A stretch of DNA of 64,000 bases from Ficedula albicollis (GCF_000247815.1 NC_021677.1:60708802-60772801), one strand, 5' to 3'. Positions 15,066 to 30,899 are shown, counted from the first letter of the stretch. Numbers and translations are program-made. The notes: a model not told the origin generated them from the letters alone.

Positions 15066-16508
15066 TTCCAGAGAGGCATCCCCAGGTGTTACAGGTCCTC
15101 CTCTTGAAAGAGAAATATCTAAGTCTAAACCACAAAATGTGCCCAGATGGTTCTGTAGGTCTTTTACAGCAACGTGGGTTATTCCAGAGGGATGTTCTGA
15201 GTCCCTTTTCCTGTGCCCCACAGCCCACCCCCTTTCCTGGAACACCAGCTCTGTGTACTCACTTTGCAGCTCGATTCCTGAAGGACTTGTGCTAGCTAAG
15301 GGGGAATTAAAATGAACACCTTTTGTGCATGTCTGCCAAAATCAGAACACTGATCCCAAATCACGGTGTTGCCTTTATTGCACTTTTCCCAGGAGGATTC
15401 AGGTCCAGCCACAGCTCCAGCTCCTGCTGAGGACCTTACAGCCCAGAGCTAAGTCCCCTCTCAAATCACCACATCCCTCTATCCCATCCCAGTTGCTGTT
15501 TTGGGAATGGACTTTTGCTCTTCAAGATGTCGTTCATTTTTCTTTTAAATTTTAGCACCATTGCAAAGTTAACACGAACGCAGTGGTGGGATGCAAAAGA
15601 TGGGCACAGTTTCCCTATAACTTACTTGTACCTAATTTAGGGGAAATTCTGCTGCTCTGGCCTTTATCCCAGCAGACAAAGCTGGTGAATATGGATCCCT
15701 GAGCTTGGACCACATCATCCTCCTGGCAATGATGGGCCCCATCTCTCAGGGGAGCAGCTTCCAGAGCAGATGGCTGGGTCCCCATCCACAAAGAGAAATT
15801 CAGCTATCCTATAAATCAACCAGTCAGCCATAATGAGAACACCCAAATCATTGCAGGAGATGAGGGAGGAGAGGAGCTGTGGCAAAACACAGATCTGTGG
15901 TCTCAGCCTGGCTCTGGTGTGAAAGGTTCCTTTGGTGAGGGTTTGTTATCCAATTGCACTGATCCCTGAAAACACCCTCTAGCTGCTGGTATCAAACAAC
16001 CAATTTTTATCAGCCAATAAATCCACTTTTCAGGGGATGCTCAAGGAGTTTCAGAATGATGGGAGCAATCAGTAGCAGCACTGTGAACCTCAGACCCAGA
16101 ACTTGCCCAGTCTGTAGGTGCCAAAATATCTCACACCAGCAACCCACAAAGACCCTTTAAAATCAAACATCACCTCCAAATATTTCTGCTATGGAGAATG
16201 AAATGCATTTTATAAATTATTGCTTATTAGCAATGAGAGGCATTTCGCTGGCTCCCATTCAGCCAGCAGATAATCAGCAGGTTACAGAAACCTCTTCCAC
16301 ATCTCCAGTGTGATCCAGCCCGGGCTGTTCCCAAGCAGGATTCAGCTCCACAGCCAAAACCACTGAGCCCATGGGAACCCATCCTCTTGTCTCCTCAAAT
16401 TCCTCCTCACTGCCCTTGGCAATCTTTGCAGCCCTGATTTTGGAGGAGAAGGAAGACACTCTGTGGCTTGGTGGGACTGAAAGGACTGTGGGATCTTGGT
16501 GGGACCTC
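15066..16508. other. unique intergenic sequence
   Basis: No gene or repeat is recognised. Base composition is mixed, and there are several runs of CATCCC/CCAGCC-type sequence. Confidence 0.55.
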
Positions 16509-16606
16509 GTGTTCTTTGAGGAATGTTTTATCATGGGGGTGGTGGAGCACTGAACAAGTGTTCTTTGAGGAATGTTTTATCATGGGGGTGGAGGAGCACT
16601 GAACAG
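16509..16606. repeat. two-copy tandem duplication, 49-bp period
   Basis: Copies start at 16509 and 16558 ('GTGTTCTTTGAGGAATGTTT'), with one clear difference (ggtggtgg/ggtggagg). The duplication lies within a CR1 copy, so it arose after that insertion or is an assembly joint. Confidence 0.9.
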
Positions 16607-16775
16607 GCTGGCCAAAGAGGTGGTGGGTGACCATCGCTGAAAACATTCATTGCAAAGGTTGGACAGCTCTGAGCAACCTGCTCTGGTTGGAGATGTCTCT
16701 CCTCATTGCAGGTATGACAAGATGATGTTTAAAGGTCCCTTCCACCCCAAATTGCTCTGTGAGTCCATTCTGTGG
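16520..16775 (+). mobile_element. CR1 LINE 3'-end fragment, internally duplicated
   Basis: 'GGTGGAGCACTGAACAGGCT', then 'AAGAGGTGGTGGGTGACCAT' and 'AAAGGTCCCTTCCACCCCAA' follow the order of an avian CR1 subfamily tail, ending in a degraded ATTCTGTG. It is diverged, and its 5' part is duplicated in tandem. Confidence 0.65.
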
Positions 16776-17025
16776 TTAACAGCAACTTGGGAGTTCTGTC
16801 TTCGTGGGCAGCAAGAGCTGGCAATTCATCAATTCCTCCTTGACATCTTGTTAGGGTAAAGAGATGCCAGGTCATACCTGAATATGTTATAAAAGCAGCA
16901 TTTGGCCTCCAAAGTGTATACACCAGTAAAGCCTTATAACTCCCTCCCAGCATCTGACATTCTTTTCACTGCTGTAATTTACTGAGCGCATTGCCAGGTG
17001 CCCCTGGCAGGCTTCCAGGCTGCCT

Positions 17026-17113
17026 TCAGCCAGCCGGTGCATAAACTCGGGGGGGGGAAGAAGGCTGCATCAGCCAGCCGGTGCATAAACTCGGGGGGGG
17101 GGGAAGAAGGCTG
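17026..17113. repeat. two-copy tandem duplication, 44-bp period, with G-runs
   Basis: 'TCAGCCAGCCGGTGCATAAA' starts at 17026 and 17070. Each copy contains a G-run (9 and about 11 bases), followed by AAGAAGGCTGCA. Confidence 0.9.
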
Positions 17114-17224
17114 CAGCAGCCCCCAAAATCCTTGAAATCTGAGCAAGAAGGAGAAAAAAAATTTTAAGGCTGCAGCAGCCCCCAAAATCCTTGAAATCTG
17201 AGCAAAAAGGGGAAAAAAAAATTA
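17107..17224. repeat. two-copy tandem duplication, 59-bp period
   Basis: 'AAGGCTGCAGCAGCCCCCAA' starts at 17107 and 17166. Each copy ends in a GGAGA/GGGGA plus poly-A stretch. The first copy begins inside the end of the preceding 44-bp duplication, so two slippage events are chained. Confidence 0.9.
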
Positions 17225-17289
17225 AAAAAGGAAGGGAATAAACCACAACAAACACACCACCAAAAAGCAGCGACCACCATCGGCGCGCA

Positions 17290-17800
17290 GATGTCAGGAG
17301 GATGTGGCAGAAGGAGAGACATCCTGCAGCATCCTGTAAAATCAGGCAGCGGCAGCTCCCAAAATCCGGAGCGCTGCCTTCCTGCCGGCTGTGGGAGCTT
17401 GAGTTACAAGGTTATAGATGGTCACTTCTCCTCCGTCTGGGTAATTAGTAAGTCATTATCTTTACAAGCTGAAAGGCTCGCTATTGTCGGGAGCGGCCGG
17501 GATTCCGGTCGAGTTGTCGTTGTGATGGGCTCTTTAGGAGATGGACGGCTGGAACGGTGCTCCGCAGCAATCAGGTAATGGCTGAGAAACACAATCTGGT
17601 GGGCCCCTGATTGCTGCTGGAATCGTTGGGAGATGGAGATGCCTTGTAGCTCATCAGATAATGCCTTTCCTTAACAAAGGAGCCGAGTTATCATGGGAGA
17701 GACTCGCCTTTTGGGCTGAGATTTACCAGCTCTGCTAAACGGGAAGATTTTGTATGGAAACACCAGAAGAATCCGTGAAAAGTGTGTGATACATTTTTTG
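17290..17800. promoter_or_regulatory. candidate conserved noncoding element / distal enhancer
   Basis: This repeat-free block about 8 kb upstream of PELI2 is much richer in CpG than its neighbours. It carries clustered developmental-type cores: GGGTAATTAGTAAG, TTATCTT, CAGATAATG, and a pair of CAATCAGG/CCTGATTG sites facing each other at about 17568 and 17606. The overlapping 95-codon frame (17291-17578) looks non-coding. No alignment was possible. Confidence 0.35.
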
Positions 17801-18104
17801 GTACAAGAAGAGAGCACGCACATACCTCCTGTTGCCGTTAAGAGACAGAAGATGAATGAGGAAAGCCTTTGAGCTGAAAGAAAATCAACATGAATTCATT
17901 GCTAAGGGTTAGCAATCATACACAGAGAGTACATCCAACCCCAGCAACAGAAAATACATTACTGAAGGAATCAAAAGAACAGGAAACCACTTGCTAATAA
18001 AAATCACCATCTGCTTTCTGGAGTGAAGGAGTCCTTGGATGTTTTAGTCAAATCCAAGCATCCAAGAAAGCAAAAGCAATCTTATAAATCTAAATCTGGT
18101 GGTG
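17801..18104. other. unique intergenic sequence
   Basis: Nothing is recognised between the candidate enhancer and the next CR1 copy. Confidence 0.5.
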
Positions 18105-18220
18105 GCAAAATCTTGAGTTGGAAAGGACCTGAAAGCCCATCCAGTTCCAACCCCCTGCCATGAGCAGGTACACCTTCCTCTAGCCCAGGTTGCTCCAAGC
18201 CCCATCCAACCTGGCCTTGC
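18105..18220 (-). mobile_element. CR1 LINE 3'-end fragment
   Basis: 'TTGAGTTGGAAAGGACCTGA', 'CATCCAGTTCCAACCCCCTG' and 'GCCCCATCCAACCTGGCCTT' are the antisense CR1 tail in order. It is truncated at its 5' side. Confidence 0.85.
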
Positions 18221-19800
18221 CCCAAAAGTTTTCATTTCACAAGATTCGTTTTATGTATTATTTTGTTTTGCGTTTCATTTGCCTGGTTTTGGGGAAGAAA
18301 TGGGAACAGAGCCATAGGAAGCCTCCTCATCCAAGACCTGACCCAACCTGCAAGTCATTAGGGAGGCCCTGCACAACCAAACCCTCTGCTGGTCCCATCT
18401 GCAGCAGCCAAAGCCTCGGTGACCTCAGCCCCCCACCTGGGATCCCCAGCCCTGCCACGGCTGCTGACAAATCTTTACATTGGAGACACAGGGCGATCGA
18501 TGATTCCGGGATGCAAATGGAGCATATGGAGGCCATAGCAGGCAGCACAAAGGCAGAAGCCACAGGCCATTTCCATGATCAGAAAGAGAAAGAGATGCTA
18601 ATTATGCAAAGGTCATTGACTGAGCATGGTGCTACATTTAAATATTTCAGCGTGTCTGTGCCTGGATGCTCTCACGAATGTGTTCATGTGGGTAAATGCT
18701 CCTCTGTTTTTGGGAAGATAAGGAGACACAGAAAAAGTGCAGATGTGTCTGTTTCGTGCCACATGAGAGATTTAAAGCAGACTGAAGCGTCCTGAGGGCT
18801 TTGGGTTTCTTTCTTTTTTTTTCTTCTCTCGCTATAGTTAGCTATTCATACTTTGACTCCTGCTTATTCCATACAGTTTCCAGCACGAAGATAAACATTT
18901 CTACCTCCCAAAATTCGCATCTCTGTGCCTCGCTGAGGGATGCAGCCATGGCAGCTTGGTGCTGCGGGTGTCACCTCCAGCCCAGCCACCCTGTCACCTC
19001 CTCTGTGCCCACAGGGCACGGCTGGCACAGGCAAGGCCAAGGAGACAAAGTTTGACTTTTATTCTTTCCCCTCCTCCTCTTTGCAAATGCGTAACAGTGA
19101 GAAGGGACATTGTCCGCAGGTCCGTGGGAAGCACAAAGCCATGGCTGTGCTGACCTCCTTATAAAAATTCAAGCCTGTCCTCATTTTTCCTGGAGGTTTT
19201 GGTGGTTTGCACACACGTATCTTTGTCCTGCCCCCACCCCCAGCCCCTGCACTGCCCAGTCCAACCAGTGCAGCCCAGCCCTGCTGCCCACACCAGCAAA
19301 TCCTCACAGACCCGGCCAAAGCTTCAACAATCAGGGGGAAAATTTGAAAATTCTCTAGTGGAGAAAAAAAAACAACATAAAAAACAACCCTGCTTTTATT
19401 TCCAGTGATGCTGCCAGTTCAGTTCAGTGAAGCTCAGCTGCCAATGCTGACAACTCAGCTTTTCCCAAAATCAAGCCCTTGAAGGGCTGGTCTCTCATCA
19501 CTGCAGGCGCAGGGAAGGGTGGAATGCTGGGTGTGTAATTTGGAGATTTTCACTTAAATGGATTCTCTGTGATCACTGAGGTCCCTGGCTGGAGTCTGTG
19601 AATTTTAAAAAGGATTAATGCTGTTGGAGCCTTCATCCAGATGCCCCCAAAGAGGTTTTGACCTGGTTGTGTGCTGAGTACTTTGCCTTCCTAAACCTAC
19701 CACTTCAAATCCTTTTGCTTTCCCATTTCCAACTCTATTGTTTGGGGGTTTAACCCCCTTTCAGGCATTTAAATATTGAGGTTACCACTGGTATTAAAAT
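18221..19800. other. unique intergenic sequence
   Basis: No gene is recognised. The 201-codon frame at 18190-18795 begins inside the CR1 fragment and has no family resemblance. T-rich sequence (tttctttttttttcttctct) lies near 18815. Confidence 0.5.
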
Positions 19801-19837
19801 TTTTTTAGAAGTTGTTGATTTAACAGCTTCACACATA

Positions 19838-21145
<1,308 letters not shown>

Positions 21146-22505
21146 AGAGGATGGATGCCCACAGTTACACAGAGGAATTCATGAGGTAGACTGAGCTTTA
21201 CCCTGGGATGTGCATGAAGGGTCCTCACCTCTCCCTACCTCCTGGCAGCATTTTTTCATTCATGCAGGATCATTCTGCTCTGCTTCTCTCTGAAAACTTG
21301 GGATTTCAGCAGTATTTGAGAGTTACACCATTGGTAAATACATGGGATGTGCTGGGTTTCTTTCCTTGGGCACAAGCAGGATTAAGGCCAAAGAGCTGCT
21401 TCCTGCCAAAAACAGGGAGAATAATCCTGTCATAAGCCATTAATATGGAGCTGTATTGGCACTTGGCAGCAAACCACCAAACCCACAAAGTTGTGTTTCA
21501 TTTGCTGTTAGAGGACAGGCTGTGTCTTCTTCACTCAATTATACCAAGATGACATTTCAGCACCAAGCCTGGAAACAGGCCACCCCTCAGCTCCCCATGA
21601 CTCCACATCTCCATCCCAGCATCACTGGCATTGCCCATCCACTGCTGCTCTAATGGAAATTCCAAGAGCTCCTGTGTGCTGGGATGGCCTTTGAGTAATA
21701 AATCCCAGGTTTTTTTTGTTCACCCTGATGCTGCCGTGGGAAGCAGAAGGTGTTTTGTCCCCCCAAGAGCCAACCCAGCCCGGGCACCCATCTCATTTAG
21801 GCCCCATGCACATAGCAGAGCAGCAAGAACAAGCAGAAACCACCCCATCCCCCCCCCAGTAATAACAGCCAGGTTGGATTTTTGGCTTTCACAAGGTTTG
21901 TTCTCCCTCCTCCCAACTCAGACCCTGGGCTCCCTGATAGTGCTGGGCTCTGCCTGGTGACTTCCTGCCTTCCCTGGCTTCCCATCGGACACAAAGCCTT
22001 CCCCCATCATCCAGGATGTCGCTTTCTATTTTTACTCAAATCCCTTTAACTTTTTGACATTTTTAAGGCAGCAGCCTGGAGGAAATAGATTATCCCGCCG
22101 GTGGTACTGTGCAGCTCCAGTCCTTGGTTAAGAAGATAAAACTTCTTCTCAGGGTTCATCACATTCCTGAACTGTCCATGACTCCTAAGTCACAAAAAAA
22201 GCAAATTAAATGCCCGTGAGCTTTTTTTCCATAAAATTGTATGATTGGTCATCATATCCTTCATGTGGATGGTGAACAACAAGCAAGGAATGTCTCTTGT
22301 TTTAATACAGACAGCCTTGGAGACAACTGCAGCCTTTTATCTCAGCTCCTTGGGTGTCTCTTGGCTTCCTCAAGTCCCATCTGAGTCTGGAAGCTGTTTA
22401 GCTGTCCTGACATTGTGTGGGGATATGAAAAGTGGGGCAAAGTGATGTGCTGAGGGTCTTTCACAAACCACAGTCACCAACGCAGGGACTACAGCTGATA
22501 CTTTG
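21146..22505. other. unique intergenic sequence
   Basis: No gene or dispersed repeat is recognised. A short C-run (9) occurs near 21850. Confidence 0.55.
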
Positions 22506-22690
22506 TCACAGAGTCACAGAATGGTTTGGGCTGGAAAGGACATTACAGATCAACTCATTCCACCCCCTGCCATAGGCAGGGACACCTTCCACTATCCCAG
22601 GTTGCTCCAAGCCCTGTCCAACCTGGTCTGGAACACTTCCAGGGTTGGAGCATTCACAGCTTGTCCAGAGAACTTGTTCCATCGTTCCAC
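22506..22690 (-). mobile_element. CR1 LINE 3'-end fragment
   Basis: It starts 'CACAGAATGGTTTGGGCTGG' and runs through 'CCCTGCCATAGGCAGGGACA', 'GTCCAACCTGGTCTGGAACA' and 'AGAACTTGTTCCATCGTTCC'. It is one of the longer antisense tails here. Confidence 0.9.
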
Positions 22691-24274
22691 TCGTGCAGAA
22701 TCAGAGCTTGATATTTCCTTCTTTTGGTTCTGTAATTGCAGGGGCAAATCCTGCTTTTAATTTTGGCCTGTATTTTTTGCCAAACAAACTTTCTGTAAGG
22801 TCTCACATCTCCTTTGTTTCCAGCACCTGGAGATGTGCAGAACAACCACCGCCTCAGGAATATTTTGAAGCAACAAGAGGAGAAACTCCAGAGCGGCTCC
22901 AGGGAGAACGCTCCCACGTTCCTGAGATTCCTCTTCCAACGCTCTCAGACAGACTCTCAGTTTTATTTGCAAAAACTGGGAATGCTTCCAAATCCCAGCC
23001 TGTAAAGCCTTTCACAAAAAAAAAAAAAAAAAAAAACAAAAAAAAAAAAAAAAGAAATTTAAAAAAAAAAACCAACAAAACAACAGAGGGAAACCACGCT
23101 TTCCCCCACTGTGGAGCAGGAGACCCTTACAAGCAGCAAAGCCCCTGCAGCCGTGCCCTTGTGAGGGGCAGCGTGCTGTGAGTGCTCACCACTGATCTGT
23201 TCTTCCCAGGGAAGCATGCAGGGCCCAGGATTTCAATTTGCAAGCACAGATCTGGGTTCTGTCTCCAAGGATAACGTGCTCTTCATCCACAGGAAGAATT
23301 CAAGGCAGGAATAAACAAGGTTTGCCGGCAGCCCTGACAGAGCAGGGTCCCTTGGCAGAGCCCTTGAACACTTTCTTCTTGTGTTGGTGCCCCCGGTGTG
23401 GAGCAGCTGCTGGATCCCTTGCACCTGGATGACAGACCCTTGGATTTGCCCCCATTTTCCCAGCAACTGCAAAAAATAATATAGAAAAGGAGGGTGTGTC
23501 TGCTTGTCAAGGGTAGGACACAGGTAACTCCTCACACTTGCAGCCAAGCCAGCTGGGCAAGCACAGGTGTGATGCCAACACTTGGACTGATGTGAGCAGC
23601 AGTGAGAAACCCCTTTTAGAGGTGTAAATTTGCCACGTGGACTCAGGGTTTTGTGGCAGAGGTTTGACTTTTTGCTCTTTATTTTCCCACTGGAGCTCAG
23701 AAAACACACTGACCTTGAGAGTTCCCTTCTCTCCCAGATCTCCTCTCTGTCTTGGTCAGTTACTGCCAGTGACACCAACAAGAAGAGAGGAAAAAAAGTT
23801 GGAAGGATCTATATTACATTGTTTTAACCTCATTTTGCACATCCTGAGCACTCATTCTGCTGGTCAGGGAGACAAATGAGCTCTGCCTTTTCAGATCTGA
23901 TCTCCAACTTGCTGCAGCCTTTCCTGGAGCTGCAAGGGGCGACTACTCCCCACCCAAAGGAAGGCAGATGGGTGGCACAACATGTTTTGAAGGACAGGCT
24001 GATCTCAGAGGAGCTGAGACAGGACCAGAGGCACCCAGGTCTGTCTGCTGAGCTGAGCAGCCTCACCACTAAAAGCAATTAGTGTTTGTGCAGAGAGGGC
24101 TGACAGACCCTGTTCTGCAAATGCTGAAGTGTTGACACTTCCCAGCAAGGTGCATCTTGTGCTACTGGCAAAGAGGAAACTGCTCTGTCAGATTTGCAGC
24201 GTTTTCCTGCTACATCTTCCTGCTGCTCTAATTCAGGAGCAGCCCGGTGCTGATGTCCATGCTCAGATCTGCAA
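22691..24274. other. unique intergenic sequence with an A-rich tract at 23016-23080
   Basis: The A-rich tract is interrupted by single C and G bases. Nothing upstream of it looks like a retroposed gene, so there is no basis for calling a processed pseudogene. No coding frame is supported. Confidence 0.55.
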
Positions 24275-24346
24275 TCACAGAATTATGGAATGGTTTGGGT
24301 TGGGAGAGACCTTAAAGATCATCCAGTTCCACCCCCCATTCCTGGA
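24275..24346 (-). mobile_element. short CR1 LINE 3'-end fragment
   Basis: 'TATGGAATGGTTTGGGTTGG', 'GAGAGACCTTAAAGATCATC' and 'CAGTTCCACCCCC' are the antisense CR1 terminus, truncated after about 70 bp. Confidence 0.85.
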
Positions 24347-24754
24347 GAATGCACTTGTGCCTTGCAGCTATCGGGCTGCACAAACATGTGGAGTCTGAAA
24401 ACGGAATCTGCAGAGAAAGAATTCTGCTTGTAGACTCCTATTTTATGTATTTCTGTTTCCTTCCTTCTTCTCCCTCCTGCTCCCCCCCAGTTCCATTTAC
24501 ATCTAAATGGGGTCTTTGTTTTTTCTGAGCTCATATTTAGTCGCTGGTTCCCGTTCAAGGCTCCTGGCTCAGTTTCTCAGAGCAGAGGCATTCCCAGGGG
24601 AGAGCAGGGTCCGGGCAGGACGTGGATCCGGTGCCACGCAGCCCCTCCAGGTATTCACAGACCACGCTGGAAATGGCTTTGACATATGGATTTGCAACTG
24701 AGTGATGCAAACTTGTTTATTACCAGCACACAGACATAAATAGCACATCCTATA

Positions 24755-24962
24755 TCACAGAATCATTTAGGTTGGAAAAGACCTCTGAAGTCGTCGAGTG
24801 CAACCTGTTACTGTCACCACCTTGTCACCCAGACCAGAGCACTGAATGCCACATCCAGTAATTCCTTGGGCATCTCCAGGGATGGGGACTCCACCACCAC
24901 CCCAGGCACTCCATTCCAATGCTTAACAACCCTTTCCATGAGGAAATTCCTCCAGATTTGGT
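24755..24962 (-). mobile_element. CR1 LINE 3'-end fragment, different subfamily
   Basis: 'TCACAGAATCATTTAGGTTG', 'AAAAGACCTCTGAAGTCGTC', 'AGTGCAACCTGTTACTGTCA' and later 'CATTCCAATGCTTAACAACC' fit the CR1 subfamily whose tail reads AAGACCTC(T)GAGATCATCGAGTCCAACC rather than GGGACCTTAAAG. Confidence 0.8.
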
Positions 24963-26148
24963 ATAACAGAAATCCAGGATTGAGCCCTCTTTAGATTCGA
25001 GGTAATTTTATCTGATATCACCACCAGACTGAAAGTTGTCACCACTTGAGTTAAAGAGACACTTCCCAAAGACTCTGCTCTAACAAGGATGTATTTCCAG
25101 CTAATCATTTTAGATCTTCCCAAAGACTTGCATCAACTCCAGGAGCAGACAAGGGAAGCTGTCCATTAAGGGATTGATTTCCACTGAGGTATCAGCTCCT
25201 CTTTGTTCAACTCCTGTCAGATCAGCCAATGGTGCTCTGCTGATTTACAAGGCACCAGCACTCCTCAGCATCACTTTTTCTTGCCTTTTGCACTGCAGCT
25301 ACAAGAATATATGTTTGCTTCTAGGCTTGTCTATATGCAGTAGTATTATGGTCTTATCTGCCAGCTGGAACCCAAAGCTTGTTGTTATTTCAATACAAGA
25401 CCCTGTTACATCATATCCTCTAAACTGGATTTAATTTCTGTTTGTAAATAAGCAGATACTTAAAGCAGGCAAAAAAGGAGATATTTATAGGCTTAAAAAA
25501 AGCATCTGCTTAGACTGACACTGAAATAAATACAGGTGGGGTTACAACCTATAAACACAGCAGTTTTTCTAACCAGGGACTGTAAGGTGAGACCTCAGAC
25601 TGATTCCATCCAGTCTAATCCACACAGCTGCACAGACTTGTGCGGGTTGTTTTGTTTGCTTCAAGCATTTTCTGCTTCTGCTCAAGTCAGCTGGGAATGG
25701 GACTTGGCTGTACAGCAGGATCTGACTTCCCATGGAGCAGCAATGTTTGAAAATCCAGGGATGCAGCGTTGGGTTCAGCTCTCAGGTGAGGATGAGAAGG
25801 TATCAGTCACCATCTGACTGTCCTTCCTGCATGGTTTGGCAGAATTGTCTGCACCTTATGCCAAGAATTGCCAAGAAAACAGAAATACTGGAGAGTTTAT
25901 GCAGAAAAAATAGATTCATCTTTGGTATGGGACCACCAAGAGTTGCCCATGCCACAGAGGGTCCCAAATTATCAGTGATATATCAGTGCCCAGACAGCAG
26001 CAGGATGGAGGTGGGCTTCACTATGACCAGGAGAAAAGCAGAAATGAGATTGAGGGGAGAAAGGGAGGGGAAGACACACACACAAGGAGCTGTTGGGTGC
26101 AGGAATGTACAGTGGAGGCCAAGGAGCTCAGGAGGGTTTTGAGGATTT
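24963..26148. other. unique intergenic sequence
   Basis: No gene is recognised. The 136-codon frame at 25732-26142 shows no domain. Confidence 0.5.
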
Positions 26149-26275
26149 ATAATCATGGAGTGCTCTGGGCTGGGAGGAGCCTTTAAAGATCACCCAGCTC
26201 CAACCAGTCCCAACACCATCCCTTGAGGGACACCACTGGATGGTCTCCACTGAGGCATTGACTACAACACTTTGG
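26149..26275 (-). mobile_element. degraded CR1 LINE 3'-end fragment
   Basis: 'ATAATCATGGAGTGCTCTGG', 'TTTAAAGATCACCCAGCTCC' and 'CCTTGAGGGACACCACTGGA' resemble an older CR1 subfamily tail in antisense. The right boundary is uncertain. Confidence 0.6.
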
Positions 26276-28562
<2,287 letters not shown>

Positions 28563-28988
28563 TTCAAAGAGAAGCTTCTGCCTTTATTGGCAAAAACCTG
28601 TCCTTCAAACCAGGACAGAGCTATGGTAGGGAAATGGGGCCAGACAGCTGCACAGAACACAAGACCCTTCTGCAGAGGAGAAGGATGTGGTGAGAAGCCC
28701 AGGAGCAGACATGGGTGCTGTAAAATCCTCAGAAGAGCAAGTGCTGTGTGACAGCCTTCCTCCATCCCCTCCTGATGCTGAAGGAGCCTAGCAGACCATC
28801 AGGGAGACAGTGGAAGGAAAAGCCCAGGAGGTGAAATCCTGGAGAAGAATTCCTAGCTGGAGCATCAGCTGCTGAGCTGGGCATGGCTACCTGGATCCCT
28901 TGTCCCAGTAATTAATCCCAGCACTGTGGGCTCTGGGGGCTGTTCCTACAAGGAGACAGACCTTCCCAAAGACATTCCCTGTCTTCAG
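28563..28988. other. unique intergenic sequence
   Basis: Nothing is recognised between the poly-C block and the CR1 fragment. Confidence 0.5.
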
Positions 28989-29128
28989 AGAATCACAGAA
29001 GGGTTTGAACTGGAAGGGAATTTAAAGCTCATCTCATTCCAACTCCTCCCATGGGCAGGGACACCCTCCACTATCCCAGATTGCTCCAAGCATTGTCCAA
29101 CCTGGCCTTAGACACTTCCAGGGATGGG
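28989..29128 (-). mobile_element. CR1 LINE 3'-end fragment
   Basis: 'GAATCACAGAAGGGTTTGAA', 'CATCTCATTCCAACTCCTCC' and 'TTGTCCAACCTGGCCTTAGA' are the antisense tail, ending at CACTTCCAGGGATGGGGC. Confidence 0.88.
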
Positions 29129-29743
29129 GCAAGAGCAGATCCCTGATATCCTGGGCACTCACATGTACATGTACATAAACTTTTCTTGGAGGTGGAGATA
29201 TCCACCTGTAGTTTGCCTCTGGAGGCCCTTATGTTTTCCATCTGCCTTCTGCAAAGGCAGGAAGGTCCTGAGTGCTGATGAGGGACTTGAAGTGATTGGG
29301 AATGCTTCAAACACAGGGGTTTGTCCTTAAATTACACGGCCCATTAACAAGCCTAAATTAAAACAACACTATTAGCAGGAGATCTGAGGAAGAAGGTGGC
29401 TTCAATTTTCATACAAATGACACATAACTAAATACCAGAAATGTAATATACCAATAATAGCCCTTTAAATCCAGTCTTACCAACTGCAGTTATTAAAGTC
29501 TACACCAAGGCCCCTAAAATCTTAAGGCTGACACTGGAAAGATCAGCAAATCACAGAAAGCGTTCACCTTTTCTTTTTTTTTTTTTTTTTTAATTTGACA
29601 TTGGTGTTTTGAGATTTCATCTTTTGAAACTGCTCAGTACCTGTGAGAAATTAATAATACAATTAAATACCCCATGCAGGACTATTTTGCAGGTAGTGAA
29701 GGAATTGAATTAGCCCAGGTGCCCAAAAGGCTTCTCTAACATA
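29129..29743. other. unique intergenic sequence with T18 at 29574-29591
   Basis: No gene is recognised. The poly-T tract is not followed by a recognisable retroposon body. Confidence 0.5.
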
Positions 29744-29998
29744 CAGAATCATAGAATCATGGAATATCCTGAGTTGGAAAGGACCCACAAGGAACACCAA
29801 GCTCAACTCCTTGCCCTGCACAGGATAACTCCAAAAGTCACACTGTGTCTGAGCGAACTGTCCAAACACTTCTAGAACTCTGACAGGCTTCATGCCACAA
29901 CCTCTGCCCTGGCGAGCCTCTTCCAGTTCTCAGTGATGTTCTGGATGAAGAATCTTTTCCTAATTTCCACCCTAAACCTTCACTGACCCAGGCCTTGT
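29744..29998 (-). mobile_element. CR1 LINE 3'-end fragment, 'GGACCCACAAGGA' subfamily
   Basis: 'CAGAATCATAGAATCATGGA', 'ATCCTGAGTTGGAAAGGACC' and CACAAGGAACACC lead into 'TTCTGGATGAAGAATCTTTT' and 'CCTAATTTCCACCCTAAACC'. This is a longer antisense tail of a second CR1 type. Confidence 0.85.
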
Positions 29999-30486
29999 GC
30001 TGCCTGGAATGATCACACACTTCTGCCAAGCATCCCTGGGCTGTTTGATGGGCTGAGCATCACCCCTGGGACCAAACAAACCCCTTGGCCCCAAAATCAA
30101 AGGTCAGCAATTGTGCTCAGAGCTGACACATGATGAGCCCTGCTGAACACCAGGCCCTTCACGTGCTGGGCAGCAGACAAGCCCCCACAATGGTCCCTTT
30201 CATCCTGACCTCCCAAACCCCACCTCATTTTGGGCCAGCACAGAGTTCTCTCCATCCACATGACTTTGCTGCCTGCCTTTGCCTCGGGACAGGCAAAGAA
30301 GTCACTACAGTGAAGTTTAAAGAGCTGCCAGCACCCAAAATTCCTGCTTATTAGACATAATCGTAATCCTATAATGACAATATAGTACATTATAATCTGC
30401 AAGAGTGGGGAAATCTTGACATAAATTGCTCGCCTCTGATTCAGAGCACAATTCTGGCACGCTGGTTACGGGGAAAAGATTCTTTA
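29999..30486. other. unique intergenic sequence
   Basis: No gene is recognised between two antisense CR1 copies of the same type. Confidence 0.5.
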
Positions 30487-30590
30487 TCACAGAATCCCAG
30501 AATATCCTCAGCTGGGAGGGACCCACAAGGATCATCAGGTCCAGCTCCTGGCACAGGACAACCCTAAAAAACACACCATGCAATTTATTT
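30487..30590 (-). mobile_element. short CR1 LINE 3'-end fragment, 'GGACCCACAAGGA' subfamily
   Basis: 'TCACAGAATCCCAGAATATC', 'CTCAGCTGGGAGGGACCCAC' and AAGGATCATCAGGTCC are present. It is the same subfamily and orientation as the copy 0.7 kb to the left. Confidence 0.85.
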
Positions 30591-30819
30591 CTAAGCCTGG
30601 ACAGGAGATGTCTTGGTACGAGTACTGCTCCCCTCTTCCACAGTAAAGGACTTATTTATGGAAATTTCAGCACCCACCAGACTCAGCCCATCATACTTGA
30701 GGTCATCTGCACCCCAGAAAGAAAATATGACCCCCTCACAGGCCAGGTCTCACCTCTCCAAGCCATTGTACCAATAAATGGAGCCAGAAACGTGGCCCTT
30801 GGGGTCATGGGTGGGTGGT

Positions 30820-30899
30820 GAGGTTGGCAGTGCTGGGTGAACAATTGGCTGGGTGACCTTAAGGGTCTTTTCCAGCCTAAATGATCCCATGGTTCTATG
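30820..30899 (+). mobile_element. short CR1 LINE 3'-end fragment
   Basis: 'GACCTTAAGGGTCTTTTCCA', 'GCCTAAATGATCCCATGGTT' and CTATGC are a sense tail of the 'CTTTTCCAACCTAAATGATTCTATG' type. This is the first of a long series of + strand copies to the right. Confidence 0.8.
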
